From Leclercia adecarboxylata (GTDB taxonomy: Bacteria; Pseudomonadota; Gammaproteobacteria; Enterobacterales; Enterobacteriaceae), in NCBI RefSeq assembly GCF_006874705.1, contig NZ_CP035382.1, positions 1,550,001 to 1,614,000 on the forward strand: a stretch of 64,000 bases of DNA. Direction: 5' to 3'. The notes beneath the pieces are model-generated. The model made no database searches. It worked only from the letters and a program-made list of their open reading frames with translations, and was not told where the DNA came from. Made by a program: the position numbers and the translations under genes. Shown here in pieces: positions 17,348-26,673 of the stretch (positions are counted from its first letter, which is position 1; the number at the start of each line of letters is the position of its first letter).

Positions 17348-18070
17348 ATGAAATTTGCACTTAACATTCTCGACTGGCAAGCCAGAGCGCCAGGCCTTAG
17401 TGATGCCAGCCACTGGCAGGCATGGTCACAGGGTTTGCATGCCATCGATCCTGCTGCGCCGCAGGCCAAACTGTCCGAACTGCCGATGATGACCGCCCGC
17501 CGCCTCAGTTCCGGCAGTAAACTGGCGGTCGATTGCGGTATGGCGATGGTGCGAAAACATGCCATTGATGCCGTGGTTTACACCAGCCGTCACGGTGAGC
17601 TGGAGCGTAACTATCGCCTCCTGCATGCGCTGGCGACCGGACAGGATGTTTCCCCGACCGATTTCGCCATGTCGGTCCACAACTCTGCGGTGGGCAATCT
17701 GACTATCGCGGCGCGTCAGCCGATTGTCTCGTCATCCCTCTCCGCCGGAATGGACACCTTCCAGCAGGGGTTGTGCGAAGTGCTGAGCCTGCTGCATGCC
17801 GGATATACGCGGGTGTTAATGGTCGATTTCGATGGCGCCCTGCCCGATTTTTACCGCTCTGCACTCCCGCCGCAGATGCCGACCTGGCCCTATGCCCTGG
17901 CGCTGGTCATCGAAGCCGGTGACACTCTGCGCTGCGAAACGCAATCCGTCCGTTGCCCCGAAGCGCTCTCGCTGCCGCAGAGCCTGCTGTTCCTGCGCCA
18001 CTACCTGCGAGGCGATCGGCAGTTTGTGGTGCCCGGCGAGCGCCTGCTGTGGCAGTGGACCCGCGCATGA
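17348..18070 (+). CDS. apeC: ketosynthase-like partner / chain-length factor ApeC
   Basis: The 240-residue protein resembles the N-terminal half of a beta-ketoacyl synthase. The place where a ketosynthase has its nucleophilic cysteine reads LSAGMDTF (residues 131-138), with no Cys, while the preceding SVHNSAVGN segment is kept. In the characterised Xenorhabdus APE pathway ApeC has no activity alone and pairs with the ApeO ketosynthase. The 4-bp overlap with the next gene (ATGA) indicates translational coupling. Confidence 0.85.
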   Translation: MKFALNILDWQARAPGLSDASHWQAWSQGLHAIDPAAPQAKLSELPMMTARRLSSGSKLAVDCGMAMVRKHAIDAVVYTSRHGELERNYRLLHALATGQDVSPTDFAMSVHNSAVGNLTIAARQPIVSSSLSAGMDTFQQGLCEVLSLLHAGYTRVLMVDFDGALPDFYRSALPPQMPTWPYALALVIEAGDTLRCETQSVRCPEALSLPQSLLFLRHYLRGDRQFVVPGERLLWQWTRA

Positions 18071-18882
18071 TACGCGTAAGGGCGGCCCTCAGCCGCGGCT
18101 GGCGGCTGGTGATGACCGGCTTGTGCTTCGTGCTGTTTGGCGCGGGCGGACTGCTGCTGTCGCTGGTGTGGTTCAACCTGCTGAACCTGGTCCAGCGCGA
18201 TCGCGTGCGTCGTCGTCGCCTCGCCCGACGCAGTATTGCCGCCAGCTTCCGTGCTTTTTTAACCGTCGCCCGCACCCTCGGCGTGCTCGATTACCGCTTC
18301 AATAACCTCGACGCGCTGCGCCACGAACGCGGCTGTCTGGTAGTGGCGAACCACCCGACGCTTATCGACTACGTGCTGATCGCGTCGGTGATGCCGGAAA
18401 CCGACTGCCTGGTGAAAAGCGCCCTGCTGCGTAACCCTTTTCTCAGCGGGGCGATCCGGGCGGCCGATTACCTGATCAACAGCGAAGCCGACGCCCTGTT
18501 AAGCGCCTGTCAGCAACGGCTGAGCCAGGGCGACACCCTGCTGATCTTCCCGGAAGGGACGCGCACGCAGGCGGGGAAAGCCATCACGCTGCAACGCGGT
18601 GCGGCCAATATTGCCGTGCGTTGCGCCAGCGACCTGCGGGTGGTGCTCATCCACTGCAGCGAGCACCTGCTTGATAAACACAGCCGGTGGTATGACATAC
18701 CGCCAGACAAACCCTTTTTCACGGTCGATGTCCGTGAGCGGGTCAGTATTAGTGATTTTTACGATGCAGCAGTACAGGAGCCAGCCCTGGCGGCAAGACA
18801 GCTCAACCGGCACCTGCAGCATCGCTTAACATCCGGTCTTCAATCTTTGTCAGGAATGAATGATGCAAGCGCTCTACCTTGA
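18067..18882 (+). CDS. apeD: acyltransferase of the LPLAT family, ApeD
   Basis: The 271-residue membrane-associated enzyme carries the glycerolipid acyltransferase motifs NHPTLID (H-x4-D, about residue 95) and FPEGTRTQAG (about residue 165), after an N-terminal helix (residues 15-40). It probably attaches an acyl chain, or the polyene, to a glycerol-type lipid acceptor. The start was placed at ATG 18067, which overlaps the apeC stop; an upstream in-frame start at 17953 lies inside apeC. Confidence 0.88.
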   Translation: MIRVRAALSRGWRLVMTGLCFVLFGAGGLLLSLVWFNLLNLVQRDRVRRRRLARRSIAASFRAFLTVARTLGVLDYRFNNLDALRHERGCLVVANHPTLIDYVLIASVMPETDCLVKSALLRNPFLSGAIRAADYLINSEADALLSACQQRLSQGDTLLIFPEGTRTQAGKAITLQRGAANIAVRCASDLRVVLIHCSEHLLDKHSRWYDIPPDKPFFTVDVRERVSISDFYDAAVQEPALAARQLNRHLQHRLTSGLQSLSGMNDASALP

Positions 18883-19120
18883 AATTAAAAATCTTATCAT
18901 TACTACCCTCAATCTGGACGAATTGACCGCAGAGGATATCGATACGGATGCCGCGCTGTTTGGCGATGGGTTGGGCCTTGACTCGATCGATGCCCTTGAG
19001 CTGGGGCTGGCGGTAAAAAACCAGTACGGCGTGGTGTTGTCTGCCGAAAGCGAAGAGATGCGTCAACATTTTTACTCCGTCGCCACCCTGGCCTCTTTCA
19101 TCACCGCCCAACGCGCCTGA
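18863..19120 (+). CDS. apeE: acyl carrier protein ApeE
   Basis: The 85-residue acidic carrier protein contains the phosphopantetheine site GLDSIDALEL, with the modified serine near residue 40. It tethers the growing polyene. Of three close ATGs, 18863 has the best distance (7 nt) from AGGA at 18852-18855; 18860 would add one Met. It overlaps the end of apeD by 20 bp. AcpT at the end of the operon is the likely activating enzyme. Confidence 0.9.
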   Translation: MQALYLEIKNLIITTLNLDELTAEDIDTDAALFGDGLGLDSIDALELGLAVKNQYGVVLSAESEEMRQHFYSVATLASFITAQRA

Positions 19121-19133
19121 GACCGAATTTACC

Positions 19134-19388
19134 ATGACTACAGAACACAAATCCGTTTATCAGGAAGTCACCACTCTCCTGATCACCCTGTTTGAAATTG
19201 CGCCGGAAGCCATCACCCCGGAGGCGCGCCTGTATGAGGATCTGGAGCTGGACAGCATCGACGCCGTCGACATGGTTGTTCACCTGCAGAAACGAACCGG
19301 CGCCCGAATCAAACCGGAAACCTTCAAGTCGGTACGTACCGTGCAGGACGTAGTGGATGCGGTAGAAAAGCTCCTGCGTGAAGCATAA
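19134..19388 (+). CDS. apeF: acyl carrier protein ApeF
   Basis: The 84-residue second carrier protein carries LELDSIDAVDMV with the phosphopantetheine serine near residue 39. Two distinct carrier proteins are a hallmark of APE clusters. In Xenorhabdus one is used for initiation and the other for elongation. It follows apeE by 13 bp. Confidence 0.9.
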   Translation: MTTEHKSVYQEVTTLLITLFEIAPEAITPEARLYEDLELDSIDAVDMVVHLQKRTGARIKPETFKSVRTVQDVVDAVEKLLREA

Positions 19389-19394
19389 GACACC

Positions 19395-19982
19395 ATGCGT
19401 GGCGGACGATCCTTCCCGGCAATCCCACTGCTGACGGGGTTAATGCTGGTCGCATGGCCCTTTCTGATTGGCTTCGGGTTGTCGCACAACAGCCTGCACT
19501 GGCTGCTGCCGCTGATGGCAATCCTGCTGCTGTTCCGTTTTCGCCAGGCGCGGCTTAATTCCGGGCCGATGCGCTATGTGACCCAGAGCGTTGCCCTGGC
19601 GGGTATCGTCCTGTGCGCCGCCAGCTACCTCCTGAAAGCGCATCAGTGGCTGCTGTTCTATCCGGTGATCGTTAACCTGGCGATGCTGGTCGTTTTCGGC
19701 GGGTCGCTGTGGACGGCGATGCCGCTGGTCGAACGGCTGGCGCGACTGCGGGAACCGAATTTATCCCCTTCCGGTGTGCGCTATACCCGCGTTGTCACCC
19801 GGGTTTGGTGCGGCTTTTTCATCTTCAACGGGGGAATGGCGCTGTTCACCGTGTTGCGGGGTGACATGCACCTCTGGACGCTGTGGAACGGCATGATCGC
19901 CTATATCCTGATGGGAACGTTAATGGCAAGCGAGTGGATAGTGCGTCAACGGATAATCAAAAAAGAGCAGCGCGATGCATAA
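19395..19982 (+). CDS. apeG: COG4648 membrane protein ApeG
   Basis: The 195-residue protein has about five to six hydrophobic helices and basic loops. It corresponds to the conserved membrane protein found next to the ApeH ligase in APE clusters (COG4648). Its role is not established; it might anchor the enzyme complex at the membrane. It starts 6 bp after apeF and overlaps apeH by 8 bp. Confidence 0.8.
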   Translation: MRGGRSFPAIPLLTGLMLVAWPFLIGFGLSHNSLHWLLPLMAILLLFRFRQARLNSGPMRYVTQSVALAGIVLCAASYLLKAHQWLLFYPVIVNLAMLVVFGGSLWTAMPLVERLARLREPNLSPSGVRYTRVVTRVWCGFFIFNGGMALFTVLRGDMHLWTLWNGMIAYILMGTLMASEWIVRQRIIKKEQRDA

Positions 19983-21336
19983 CCCCCTCCCGCTGAGCCA
20001 GTGGCTGAACGCCCCACGCCCGGACGACACCCCTGTCGCCTGGTCTGGCGATCGCTGCTGGACGCTCGGGCAGCTGCGCGACGACGTCAGCGCCCTGACG
20101 GCCTGTTTGCAGCAGCAGGAAGGCGATCGCTGGGCGCTCTGTTTTGACAACAGCTATCTGTTTATCGTTGCCCTGCTGGCAACGCTGCATGCGGGCAAAA
20201 CCCCGGTGCTGCCCGGACACAGCCGGGAATCGCTGCTGGAGGAGCAGCAGGGACTGTTCAGCGGCGTGCTGAGCGACAGGACGCTGAGCTTCCGGGGCCG
20301 CCTGCTGGTGGTCAGCTCTGCCCGCCGCAGTGCGCCGCCGTTCATGCCGCTGCCGGCCATTGATGACGCCCGCGTTATCGAACTGTTCACCTCCGGCTCG
20401 ACCGGAGCCCCTGCACGGATCGTCAAGCGTGTCGCCCAGCTCGATCGGGAAGCCAGGCTGCTGGCAGCCCGCTTTGGCGAGCGGCTGAACGGCTGCTGCG
20501 TGGTCTCCTCGGTTGTGCCCCAGCATCTGTACGGCCTGACGTTTCGCATTGTATTGCCGATGTCGCTGGCGCTGCCGCTGCATGCGGAGATGATCTCCTA
20601 TGCCGAACAGCTGGCGGCCGTGGATCATACCCGGCGCTACCTGTTTATCAGCAGCCCGGCGTTTCTGAAGCGGCTCGATACGCAGCTCGCCCCGCCGCCC
20701 GTTGCCGTCCTGGTCTCGGCCGGAGGCGTACTGATGTGGGAGTCGGCCTGCAATACCTACCGTTGGCTGGGACTCTGGCCGGATGAAATTTACGGCAGTA
20801 GCGAAACCGGCGTCCTCGCCTGGCGTTACCGTCAGGCGGACAAATGCCTCTGGCAACCCTTCCCCGGGGTGACCTTTAGCCGCGATAATGGCGCCCTGCG
20901 CGTTACCTCGCCGCTGATCGATGAGGCGGACGGCGTTCTGCTCGACGATATTCTGCACGTCGGGGATGATGGTCAGTTCAGTCTTATTGGCCGCCAGGGA
21001 CGGGTGGTGAAAATCGAAGAGAAACGTATCTCGCTGACCGAGGTTGAACAGCGTCTGCTGGCGCTGGACGGCATCTGCGAAGCGGCGGCGCTGCCGGTTA
21101 CGCGCGGTGGACGCCAGGGCGTTGGCGTACTGCTGGTGCTGGATGACGCCGCGCGTCAACAGCTGCACCAGCGCGGCATTAAAGCGCAGATCATGGCCTG
21201 GCGACGCGCCCTGCGGCCGTGGCTCGAACCGGTCGCGATCCCTCGCTACTGGCGCATCATTGATGAAATGCCGGTAAACAGTATGAACAAGCGTGTCTAT
21301 GCGCAGTTACAGGAGTTATTTCATGAAAATCCATGA
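19975..21336 (+). CDS. apeH: AMP-dependent acyl/aryl ligase ApeH
   Basis: The 453-residue adenylating enzyme contains the P-loop TSGSTGAP (residues 139-146), the aromatic-region motif YGSSETG (about 270) and the A8-type hinge region GRQGRVVKIEEKRIS near residue 345. In the characterised Xenorhabdus pathway ApeH activates 4-hydroxybenzoate and loads it on a carrier protein. The same starter is inferred here, since no ammonia lyase is in the cluster and chorismate lyase is part of ubiquinone synthesis. It overlaps apeG by 8 bp and apeI by 14 bp. Confidence 0.88.
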   Translation: MHNPLPLSQWLNAPRPDDTPVAWSGDRCWTLGQLRDDVSALTACLQQQEGDRWALCFDNSYLFIVALLATLHAGKTPVLPGHSRESLLEEQQGLFSGVLSDRTLSFRGRLLVVSSARRSAPPFMPLPAIDDARVIELFTSGSTGAPARIVKRVAQLDREARLLAARFGERLNGCCVVSSVVPQHLYGLTFRIVLPMSLALPLHAEMISYAEQLAAVDHTRRYLFISSPAFLKRLDTQLAPPPVAVLVSAGGVLMWESACNTYRWLGLWPDEIYGSSETGVLAWRYRQADKCLWQPFPGVTFSRDNGALRVTSPLIDEADGVLLDDILHVGDDGQFSLIGRQGRVVKIEEKRISLTEVEQRLLALDGICEAAALPVTRGGRQGVGVLLVLDDAARQQLHQRGIKAQIMAWRRALRPWLEPVAIPRYWRIIDEMPVNSMNKRVYAQLQELFHENP

Positions 21337-21676
21337 AATCGAGCGCCATCAGGCACAACCGCAGCAACTTGAGATCGTCCTGCACCTCGATCCGGCGCTG
21401 TTCTGGTTCCAGGGCCATTTTGCCGTGCAGCCGCTGCTGCCCGGCGTCGCTCAGCTTGACTGGGTAATGCACTACGCCACCACGCTGCTGGCACCGGAGT
21501 ATCGTTTTCACAGTATCCAGAACGTTAAATTTCAGGCACCGCTGCTCCCCGATGCCACCGTAACGTTGACCCTCGACTGGAACGCGGAGCGCCAGACCCT
21601 CACCTTCAGCTATCAACGCCACGACGGTGAACAGCGCCTCCTGGCCAGCAGCGGGAAGATTCGCTTATGCCGTTAA
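21323..21676 (+). CDS. apeI: hot-dog dehydratase ApeI
   Basis: The 117-residue single hot-dog domain protein has the FabZ-like sequence FQGHFAVQPLLPGVAQLDW. The catalytic His lies in GHF (about residue 32), and an Asp stands where FabZ has Glu. It dehydrates 3-hydroxyacyl intermediates to give the conjugated double bonds. ATG 21323 follows AGGAG. It overlaps both neighbours. Confidence 0.85.
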   Translation: MKIHEIERHQAQPQQLEIVLHLDPALFWFQGHFAVQPLLPGVAQLDWVMHYATTLLAPEYRFHSIQNVKFQAPLLPDATVTLTLDWNAERQTLTFSYQRHDGEQRLLASSGKIRLCR

Positions 21677-23358
21677 CCTTTCGCCCCTGCATTCTGATCC
21701 CCTGCTACAACCATGGGGCGATGATGGCGAACGTCCTGAGCCGTCTGGCGCCGTTTCAGCTGCCGGTGATTGTGGTCGACGATGGCAGCGATGCCAGCAC
21801 CCGTCAGGAACTGGATCGCCTGGCTGCCGACAATGCGCAGGTGACGCTGGTGCGGCTGATACACAATGCCGGCAAAGGGGCGGCGGTGATCCGTGGACTG
21901 AAAGTCTGCGCCGGGGCAGGTTTTACCCATGCGGTGCAGGTGGATGCCGACGGCCAGCATGCCATTGAGGACATCCCCCGGCTGCTGGCGCTGGCAGAGC
22001 GCCACCCGCAGGCGCTGATCTCCGGCCAGCCGGTCTTTGATGACTCGATCCCCCGCTCGCGACTGTATGGCCGCTGGATCACCCATGTCTGGGTCTGGAT
22101 CGAAACCCTGTCATTGCAGCTCAAAGACAGCATGTGTGGCTTCCGGGTCTACCCGGTGGCCCCGACGTTACAGGTCATCAACAGTGTGCCGCTCGGCAAG
22201 CGAATGGATTTTGATACCGAAATCATGGTGCGCCTCTACTGGCAGGGCAATACCAGCTATTTTCTGCCCACCCGGGTGACCTATCCGCAGGATGGCATCT
22301 CCCATTTCGATGCCCTGAACGACAACCTGCGCATCTCCTGGATGCACACCCGGCTGTTCTTCGGCATGCTGCCGCGCATCCCTTCCCTGCTCTTTCGCCG
22401 CCGCAGCCAGCACTGGGCGCAGCAGCAGGAGGTGAAAGGCCTGTACGGCATGCGCCTGATGTTACGGGTCTGGCAGCTGCTCGGGCGCAGGGCGTTTACC
22501 CTCCTGCTGTGGCCGGTGATTGCCGTCTACTGGCTGACGGCCCGCCCGGCCCGCCAGGCATCGCAACAGTGGATCGCCCGCGTGAGCGAGACGCTGGCGC
22601 TGCGCCAGCAGCCAAAGCCCGCGCGCCTGAACAGCTTTTTCCACTTCCTGCGTTTTGGCAATGCGATGCTGGATAAGGTCGCCAGTTGGCAGGGCGAACT
22701 CAGACTGGGCAGGGACGTGGTCTTCGCCCCTGGCGCACGGGAAAAGCTCGATCTTAGCGTGCCTGAGGGCAAGCTGCTGCTGGCCTCCCATCTCGGCGAT
22801 GTCGAGGCGTGCCGCGCCCTGGCGCAGCTCGACGGCGGCAAGACCATCAATGCGCTGGTCTTCAGCGATAACGCCCAACGCTTCAAACAGATTATGCAGG
22901 AGATGGCGCCGCAGGCCGGGCTGAACCTGATCCCGGTGACCGATATTGGCCCGGAGACCGCCATCCTCCTGAAAGAGAAGATCGATCACGGGGAATGGGT
23001 GGCGATCGTCGGGGATCGGATCGCCGTCGATCCGCAGCGCGGCGGCAGCTGGCGCGTGGTATGGAGCGACTTTATGGGCCAGCCTGCGCCGTTTCCTGAG
23101 GGGCCATTTATTCTCGCCTCGCTGATGCGCTGCCCGGTGATGCTGATTTTCGCCCTGCGCCAGCAGCAGAAGCTGCATATCCACTGCGAAGACTTTGCCG
23201 ATCCGCTACTGTTACCGCGCAGCGGGCGCCAGCAGGCGTTACAGCAGACCGTCGACCGTTATGCCCAACGGCTGGAGCACTTTGCGCTGCAGGCCCCGCT
23301 CGACTGGTTTAATTTTTTCGATTTCTGGCGTCTGCCGGATGCCAAAGAGAAGGAGTAA
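21667..23358 (+). CDS. apeJ: bifunctional glycosyltransferase-acyltransferase ApeJ
   Basis: The 563-residue protein joins two enzymes. Residues 1-240 form a family 2 glycosyltransferase with VVDDGSD (36-42) and DADG (93-96). Residues about 320-560 form an LpxL-like lipid acyltransferase with H-x4-E in SHLGDVE (H375, E380) and GDRIAVD. A hydrophobic segment (275-292) separates them and may sit at the membrane. It probably builds the glycolipid that carries the polyene in the outer membrane; acceptor and sugar are not known from sequence. Confidence 0.85.
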   Translation: MPLTFRPCILIPCYNHGAMMANVLSRLAPFQLPVIVVDDGSDASTRQELDRLAADNAQVTLVRLIHNAGKGAAVIRGLKVCAGAGFTHAVQVDADGQHAIEDIPRLLALAERHPQALISGQPVFDDSIPRSRLYGRWITHVWVWIETLSLQLKDSMCGFRVYPVAPTLQVINSVPLGKRMDFDTEIMVRLYWQGNTSYFLPTRVTYPQDGISHFDALNDNLRISWMHTRLFFGMLPRIPSLLFRRRSQHWAQQQEVKGLYGMRLMLRVWQLLGRRAFTLLLWPVIAVYWLTARPARQASQQWIARVSETLALRQQPKPARLNSFFHFLRFGNAMLDKVASWQGELRLGRDVVFAPGAREKLDLSVPEGKLLLASHLGDVEACRALAQLDGGKTINALVFSDNAQRFKQIMQEMAPQAGLNLIPVTDIGPETAILLKEKIDHGEWVAIVGDRIAVDPQRGGSWRVVWSDFMGQPAPFPEGPFILASLMRCPVMLIFALRQQQKLHIHCEDFADPLLLPRSGRQQALQQTVDRYAQRLEHFALQAPLDWFNFFDFWRLPDAKEKE

Positions 23359-23361
23359 AGG

Positions 23362-23784
23362 GTGCTGACCGATCCCCGCTTTACGACCGAAGTAGAACTG
23401 ACCGTGCCGTTTCACGACGTCGATATGATGGGCGTGGTCTGGCATGGCAACTATTTCCGCTATTTTGAGATTGCCCGCGAGGCCCTGCTCAACCAGTTCG
23501 ATTATGGCTATCGCCAGATGAAGGCATCCGGCTATCTCTGGCCGGTGGTCGACACCCGGGTGAAATACCGTGATGTCCTCACCTTTGAGCAACGGATCCG
23601 CGTCCGGGCCCATATCGAAGAGTTTGAGAACCGCCTGCGTATCGCCTATCAGATTTTTGACGCCACCAGCGGCAAACGGACCACCACCGGCTACACCATT
23701 CAGGTGGCGGTGGAAGAGAAGAGCCGCGAGTTGTGTTTTGTCAGCCCGGCGATCCTGTTTGAGCGTATGGGAGTTACGCCATGA
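23362..23784 (+). CDS. apeK: thioesterase ApeK (4-hydroxybenzoyl-CoA thioesterase family)
   Basis: The 140-residue hot-dog thioesterase carries the motif HDVDMMGVVWHGNY (residues 18-31), in which Asp21 corresponds to the 4HBT catalytic aspartate. It may release the chain or clear misloaded carrier proteins. The start codon is GTG at 23362, three bases after apeJ, with AAGGAG upstream. It overlaps apeL by 4 bp. Confidence 0.85.
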   Translation: MLTDPRFTTEVELTVPFHDVDMMGVVWHGNYFRYFEIAREALLNQFDYGYRQMKASGYLWPVVDTRVKYRDVLTFEQRIRVRAHIEEFENRLRIAYQIFDATSGKRTTTGYTIQVAVEEKSRELCFVSPAILFERMGVTP

Positions 23785-24386
23785 AGAGATTATTGCTGCT
23801 TGCCCTGCTGATCAGTCCGTGGGTCAACGCCGTCACGCTGGATGAATTACAGCAGCGCTTTACCGAACAGCCGGTAGTACGCGCCCACTTTGAGCAGTCC
23901 CGCACCATCAAGGATCTGCCCCAGCCGCTGCGATCCCAGGGTGAGATGCTGATCGCCCGCGACAGCGGGCTGCTGTGGGATCAAAAAGCGCCTTTCCCGA
24001 TGACGCTGCTGTTGGACGACAAACGGATGGTGCAGGTCATCAACGGCCAGCCGCCGCAGACCATCACCGCTGAAAACAACCCGCAGATGTTCCAGTTCAA
24101 TCACCTGCTGCGCGCCCTGTTCCAGGCGGATCGCAAGGTGCTGGAGGAGAATTTCCGCATCAACTTTAAAGATCTTGGTGAAGATCGCTGGTCGCTGGTG
24201 CTGACTCCCACCACCACGCCGCTGGACAAGATTTTCGCCTCGCTGGATCTGAGTGGTGCAACCTATGTGGAATCCATCGTGCTGAACGATAAGCAGGGCG
24301 ATCGTACCGCTATCGCCCTCTCCCGCCACCAGCTCACGCCCGCCAGCCTGACCGATGCCGAACGCCAACGCTTTGCCGCACCGTAA
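23781..24386 (+). CDS. apeL: LolA-like periplasmic carrier ApeL
   Basis: The 201-residue protein has a signal peptide (cleaved after VNA, about residue 17) and the fold signature of outer-membrane lipoprotein carriers (RAHFEQSRTIKDLPQPLRSQ). It probably shields the polyene lipid in the periplasm between the ApeM exporter and the outer membrane. It overlaps apeK by 4 bp and apeM by about 32 bp. Confidence 0.83.
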   Translation: MKRLLLLALLISPWVNAVTLDELQQRFTEQPVVRAHFEQSRTIKDLPQPLRSQGEMLIARDSGLLWDQKAPFPMTLLLDDKRMVQVINGQPPQTITAENNPQMFQFNHLLRALFQADRKVLEENFRINFKDLGEDRWSLVLTPTTTPLDKIFASLDLSGATYVESIVLNDKQGDRTAIALSRHQLTPASLTDAERQRFAAP

Positions 24387-26673
24387 CGCCCGACGCCCGG
24401 CCCTGGTGTGGGCCGCGGTATGCCTGGCGCTGCTGGGCATGCTGCTGACGCTGCTGCCGGGGGCGCGGCTGAACAGCAGCGTGCTGGCGATGCTGCCCAA
24501 ACAGAGCCTCGGGGCGATCCCCCCGGCCCTGAACGACGGCTTTATTGAACGCCTCGATCGTCAGCTGGTGTGGCTGGTCAGCCCCGGAAAACAACCCGAC
24601 CCGCAGGTGGCGCAGCATTGGCTGAGCCTGCTGCACGAGTCCGGGTCGCTGCACGAGGTAAAAGGGCCGATGGACGCCGCCGGGCAGAAAGCCTGGGGGG
24701 CGTTTTTCTGGCAGCACCGCAACGGCCTGATCGACCCTGCCACCCGCGCGCGCCTGCAAAACGGCGGCGAGGCGCAGGCCCAGTGGATTTTATCCCAGCT
24801 GTATTCGGCCTTCTCCGGAGTCAGCGGTAAAGAGCTGCAAAAAGACCCGCTGATGCTGATGCGCGGCTCCCAGCTGGCGCTGGCGCAAAACAGCCAGAAG
24901 CTACGGCTGATGGACGGCTGGCTGGTGACCAAAGACGATGCCGGAAATTACTGGTATCTGCTGCACGGCGAGCTGGCCGGTTCGTCGTTCGATATGCAGC
25001 AAACCCACCGGCTGGTGACCCGGCTCCACGACCTCGAAAGCCAGCTGAAAACGCAGTATCCGCAGGCGCAGCTGCTGTCGCGCGGCACGGTGTTTTACAG
25101 CGACTACGCCAGCCAGCAGGCAAAGCGGGATATCTCGACCCTCGGCGTCGCCACCGTGCTGGGGGTGATCCTGCTGATTGTGGCGGTGTTCCGCTCCCTG
25201 CGCCCGCTGCTCCTGTGCCTGCTCTCCATCGCCATGGGCGCGCTGGCCGGCACGGTCACGACGCTGCTGCTGTTTGGTGAACTGCATTTGATGACCCTGG
25301 TGATGAGCATGAGCATCATCGGCATCTCGGCGGACTACACGCTTTATTACCTGACCGAGCGGATGGTTCACGGCGGCCAGGACTCGCCGTGGCAAAGCCT
25401 GGCGAAAGTGCGCAACGCCCTGCTGCTGGCGCTGCTCACCACCGTGGCGGCCTATTTCATCATGATGCTGGCGCCCTTCCCGGGCATCCGCCAGATGGCG
25501 GTGTTTGCCGCTGCGGGCTTAAGCGCCGCCTGCCTGACGGTCATTTTCTGGCATCCGTGGCTGTGCCGCGGCTTACCGGTGCGTCCGGTTCCGGCGAGGG
25601 CGCTCATGCTGCGCTGGCTGTCGGCATGGCGCGACAGACGCGTGTCGGTTGGCCTGCCGGTTGCGCTGGCCCTGGCCGCTCTCGCGGGTATCGCCACGCT
25701 GCGGGTGGATGACGATATCGCCCAGCTACAGGCCCTGCCGCAGGATATTCTGGCTCAGGAGAAAACCATTACCGCCCTGACCGGGCAGCGTGTCGATCAG
25801 AAATGGTTCGTGGTGCATGGCGCATCGGCCCAGCAGACGCTGGAGCGGCTGGAGGCCTTTACCCCGACGCTGGCCCGGGCGCAGCAGGCGGGTGACCTGA
25901 AATCCTGGCGCACCCTGCCGCTGAACTCGCTGGCGCAGCAAGAGCGCGATCTGGCGCTGCTGCGCCAGGCGGCTCCGGCAGTGACAAGGGTCCTGCAAAA
26001 CGCCGGGATGACGACGGTATCACCGGATTTGAATGCCACCCCGGTGCAGGTCGATACGTGGCTTGCCAGCCCGGCCAGTGAAGGCTGGCGTCTGCTGTGG
26101 CTCACGTTGCCCGGCGGCGAAAGCGGCGTGCTGGTACCGGTGGATGGGGTGAAAAACAGCCCGGCGCTGCGCGAGCTGGCGGAGCAACATCCGGGCGTGG
26201 TGTGGGTGGATCGCAAGGCGAGTTTCGACAGCCTGTTTGCCCTCTACCGCGCAGTGCTGACCGGCCTGCTGGTTGTCGCCCTGGCGACGATCGCCTGCGG
26301 TGCCATGCTGCGCCTCGGCTGGCGTAAGGGGCTGATAACCCTCGTGCCCTCGCTGGTGTCGCTGGGCTGCGGCCTCGCCGCGCTGGCGGTCTCGGGTCAT
26401 CCGGTTAACCTGTTTTCCCTGCTGGCGCTGGTGCTGGTACTCGGCATCGGGATCAACTACACGCTATTCTTCAACAACCCGCGCGGCACGCCGTTGACCT
26501 CAATGCTGGCCATTACCCTGGCGATGATGACCACCCTGTTAACCCTCGGCATGCTGGTATTCAGCGCCACGCAGGCGATCGGCAGTTTCGGCATTGTACT
26601 GGTCAGCGGTATTTTCACCGCCTTTCTGCTGGCTCCCCTGGCGATGCCAGCCCAAAAAGAGAGAAAACAATGA
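24355..26673 (+). CDS. apeM: MMPL/RND-type lipid exporter ApeM
   Basis: The 772-residue exporter has two repeats, each with one helix, a large periplasmic domain and five clustered helices (about residues 255-400 and 620-765), as in MmpL proteins. It belongs to the RND superfamily driven by the proton gradient, and likely moves the finished polyene lipid across the inner membrane. The start at 24355 overlaps apeL by 32 bp; no better ATG was found downstream. Together with ApeL and ApeN it forms an export module. Confidence 0.85.
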   Translation: MPNANALPHRNARRPALVWAAVCLALLGMLLTLLPGARLNSSVLAMLPKQSLGAIPPALNDGFIERLDRQLVWLVSPGKQPDPQVAQHWLSLLHESGSLHEVKGPMDAAGQKAWGAFFWQHRNGLIDPATRARLQNGGEAQAQWILSQLYSAFSGVSGKELQKDPLMLMRGSQLALAQNSQKLRLMDGWLVTKDDAGNYWYLLHGELAGSSFDMQQTHRLVTRLHDLESQLKTQYPQAQLLSRGTVFYSDYASQQAKRDISTLGVATVLGVILLIVAVFRSLRPLLLCLLSIAMGALAGTVTTLLLFGELHLMTLVMSMSIIGISADYTLYYLTERMVHGGQDSPWQSLAKVRNALLLALLTTVAAYFIMMLAPFPGIRQMAVFAAAGLSAACLTVIFWHPWLCRGLPVRPVPARALMLRWLSAWRDRRVSVGLPVALALAALAGIATLRVDDDIAQLQALPQDILAQEKTITALTGQRVDQKWFVVHGASAQQTLERLEAFTPTLARAQQAGDLKSWRTLPLNSLAQQERDLALLRQAAPAVTRVLQNAGMTTVSPDLNATPVQVDTWLASPASEGWRLLWLTLPGGESGVLVPVDGVKNSPALRELAEQHPGVVWVDRKASFDSLFALYRAVLTGLLVVALATIACGAMLRLGWRKGLITLVPSLVSLGCGLAALAVSGHPVNLFSLLALVLVLGIGINYTLFFNNPRGTPLTSMLAITLAMMTTLLTLGMLVFSATQAIGSFGIVLVSGIFTAFLLAPLAMPAQKERKQ

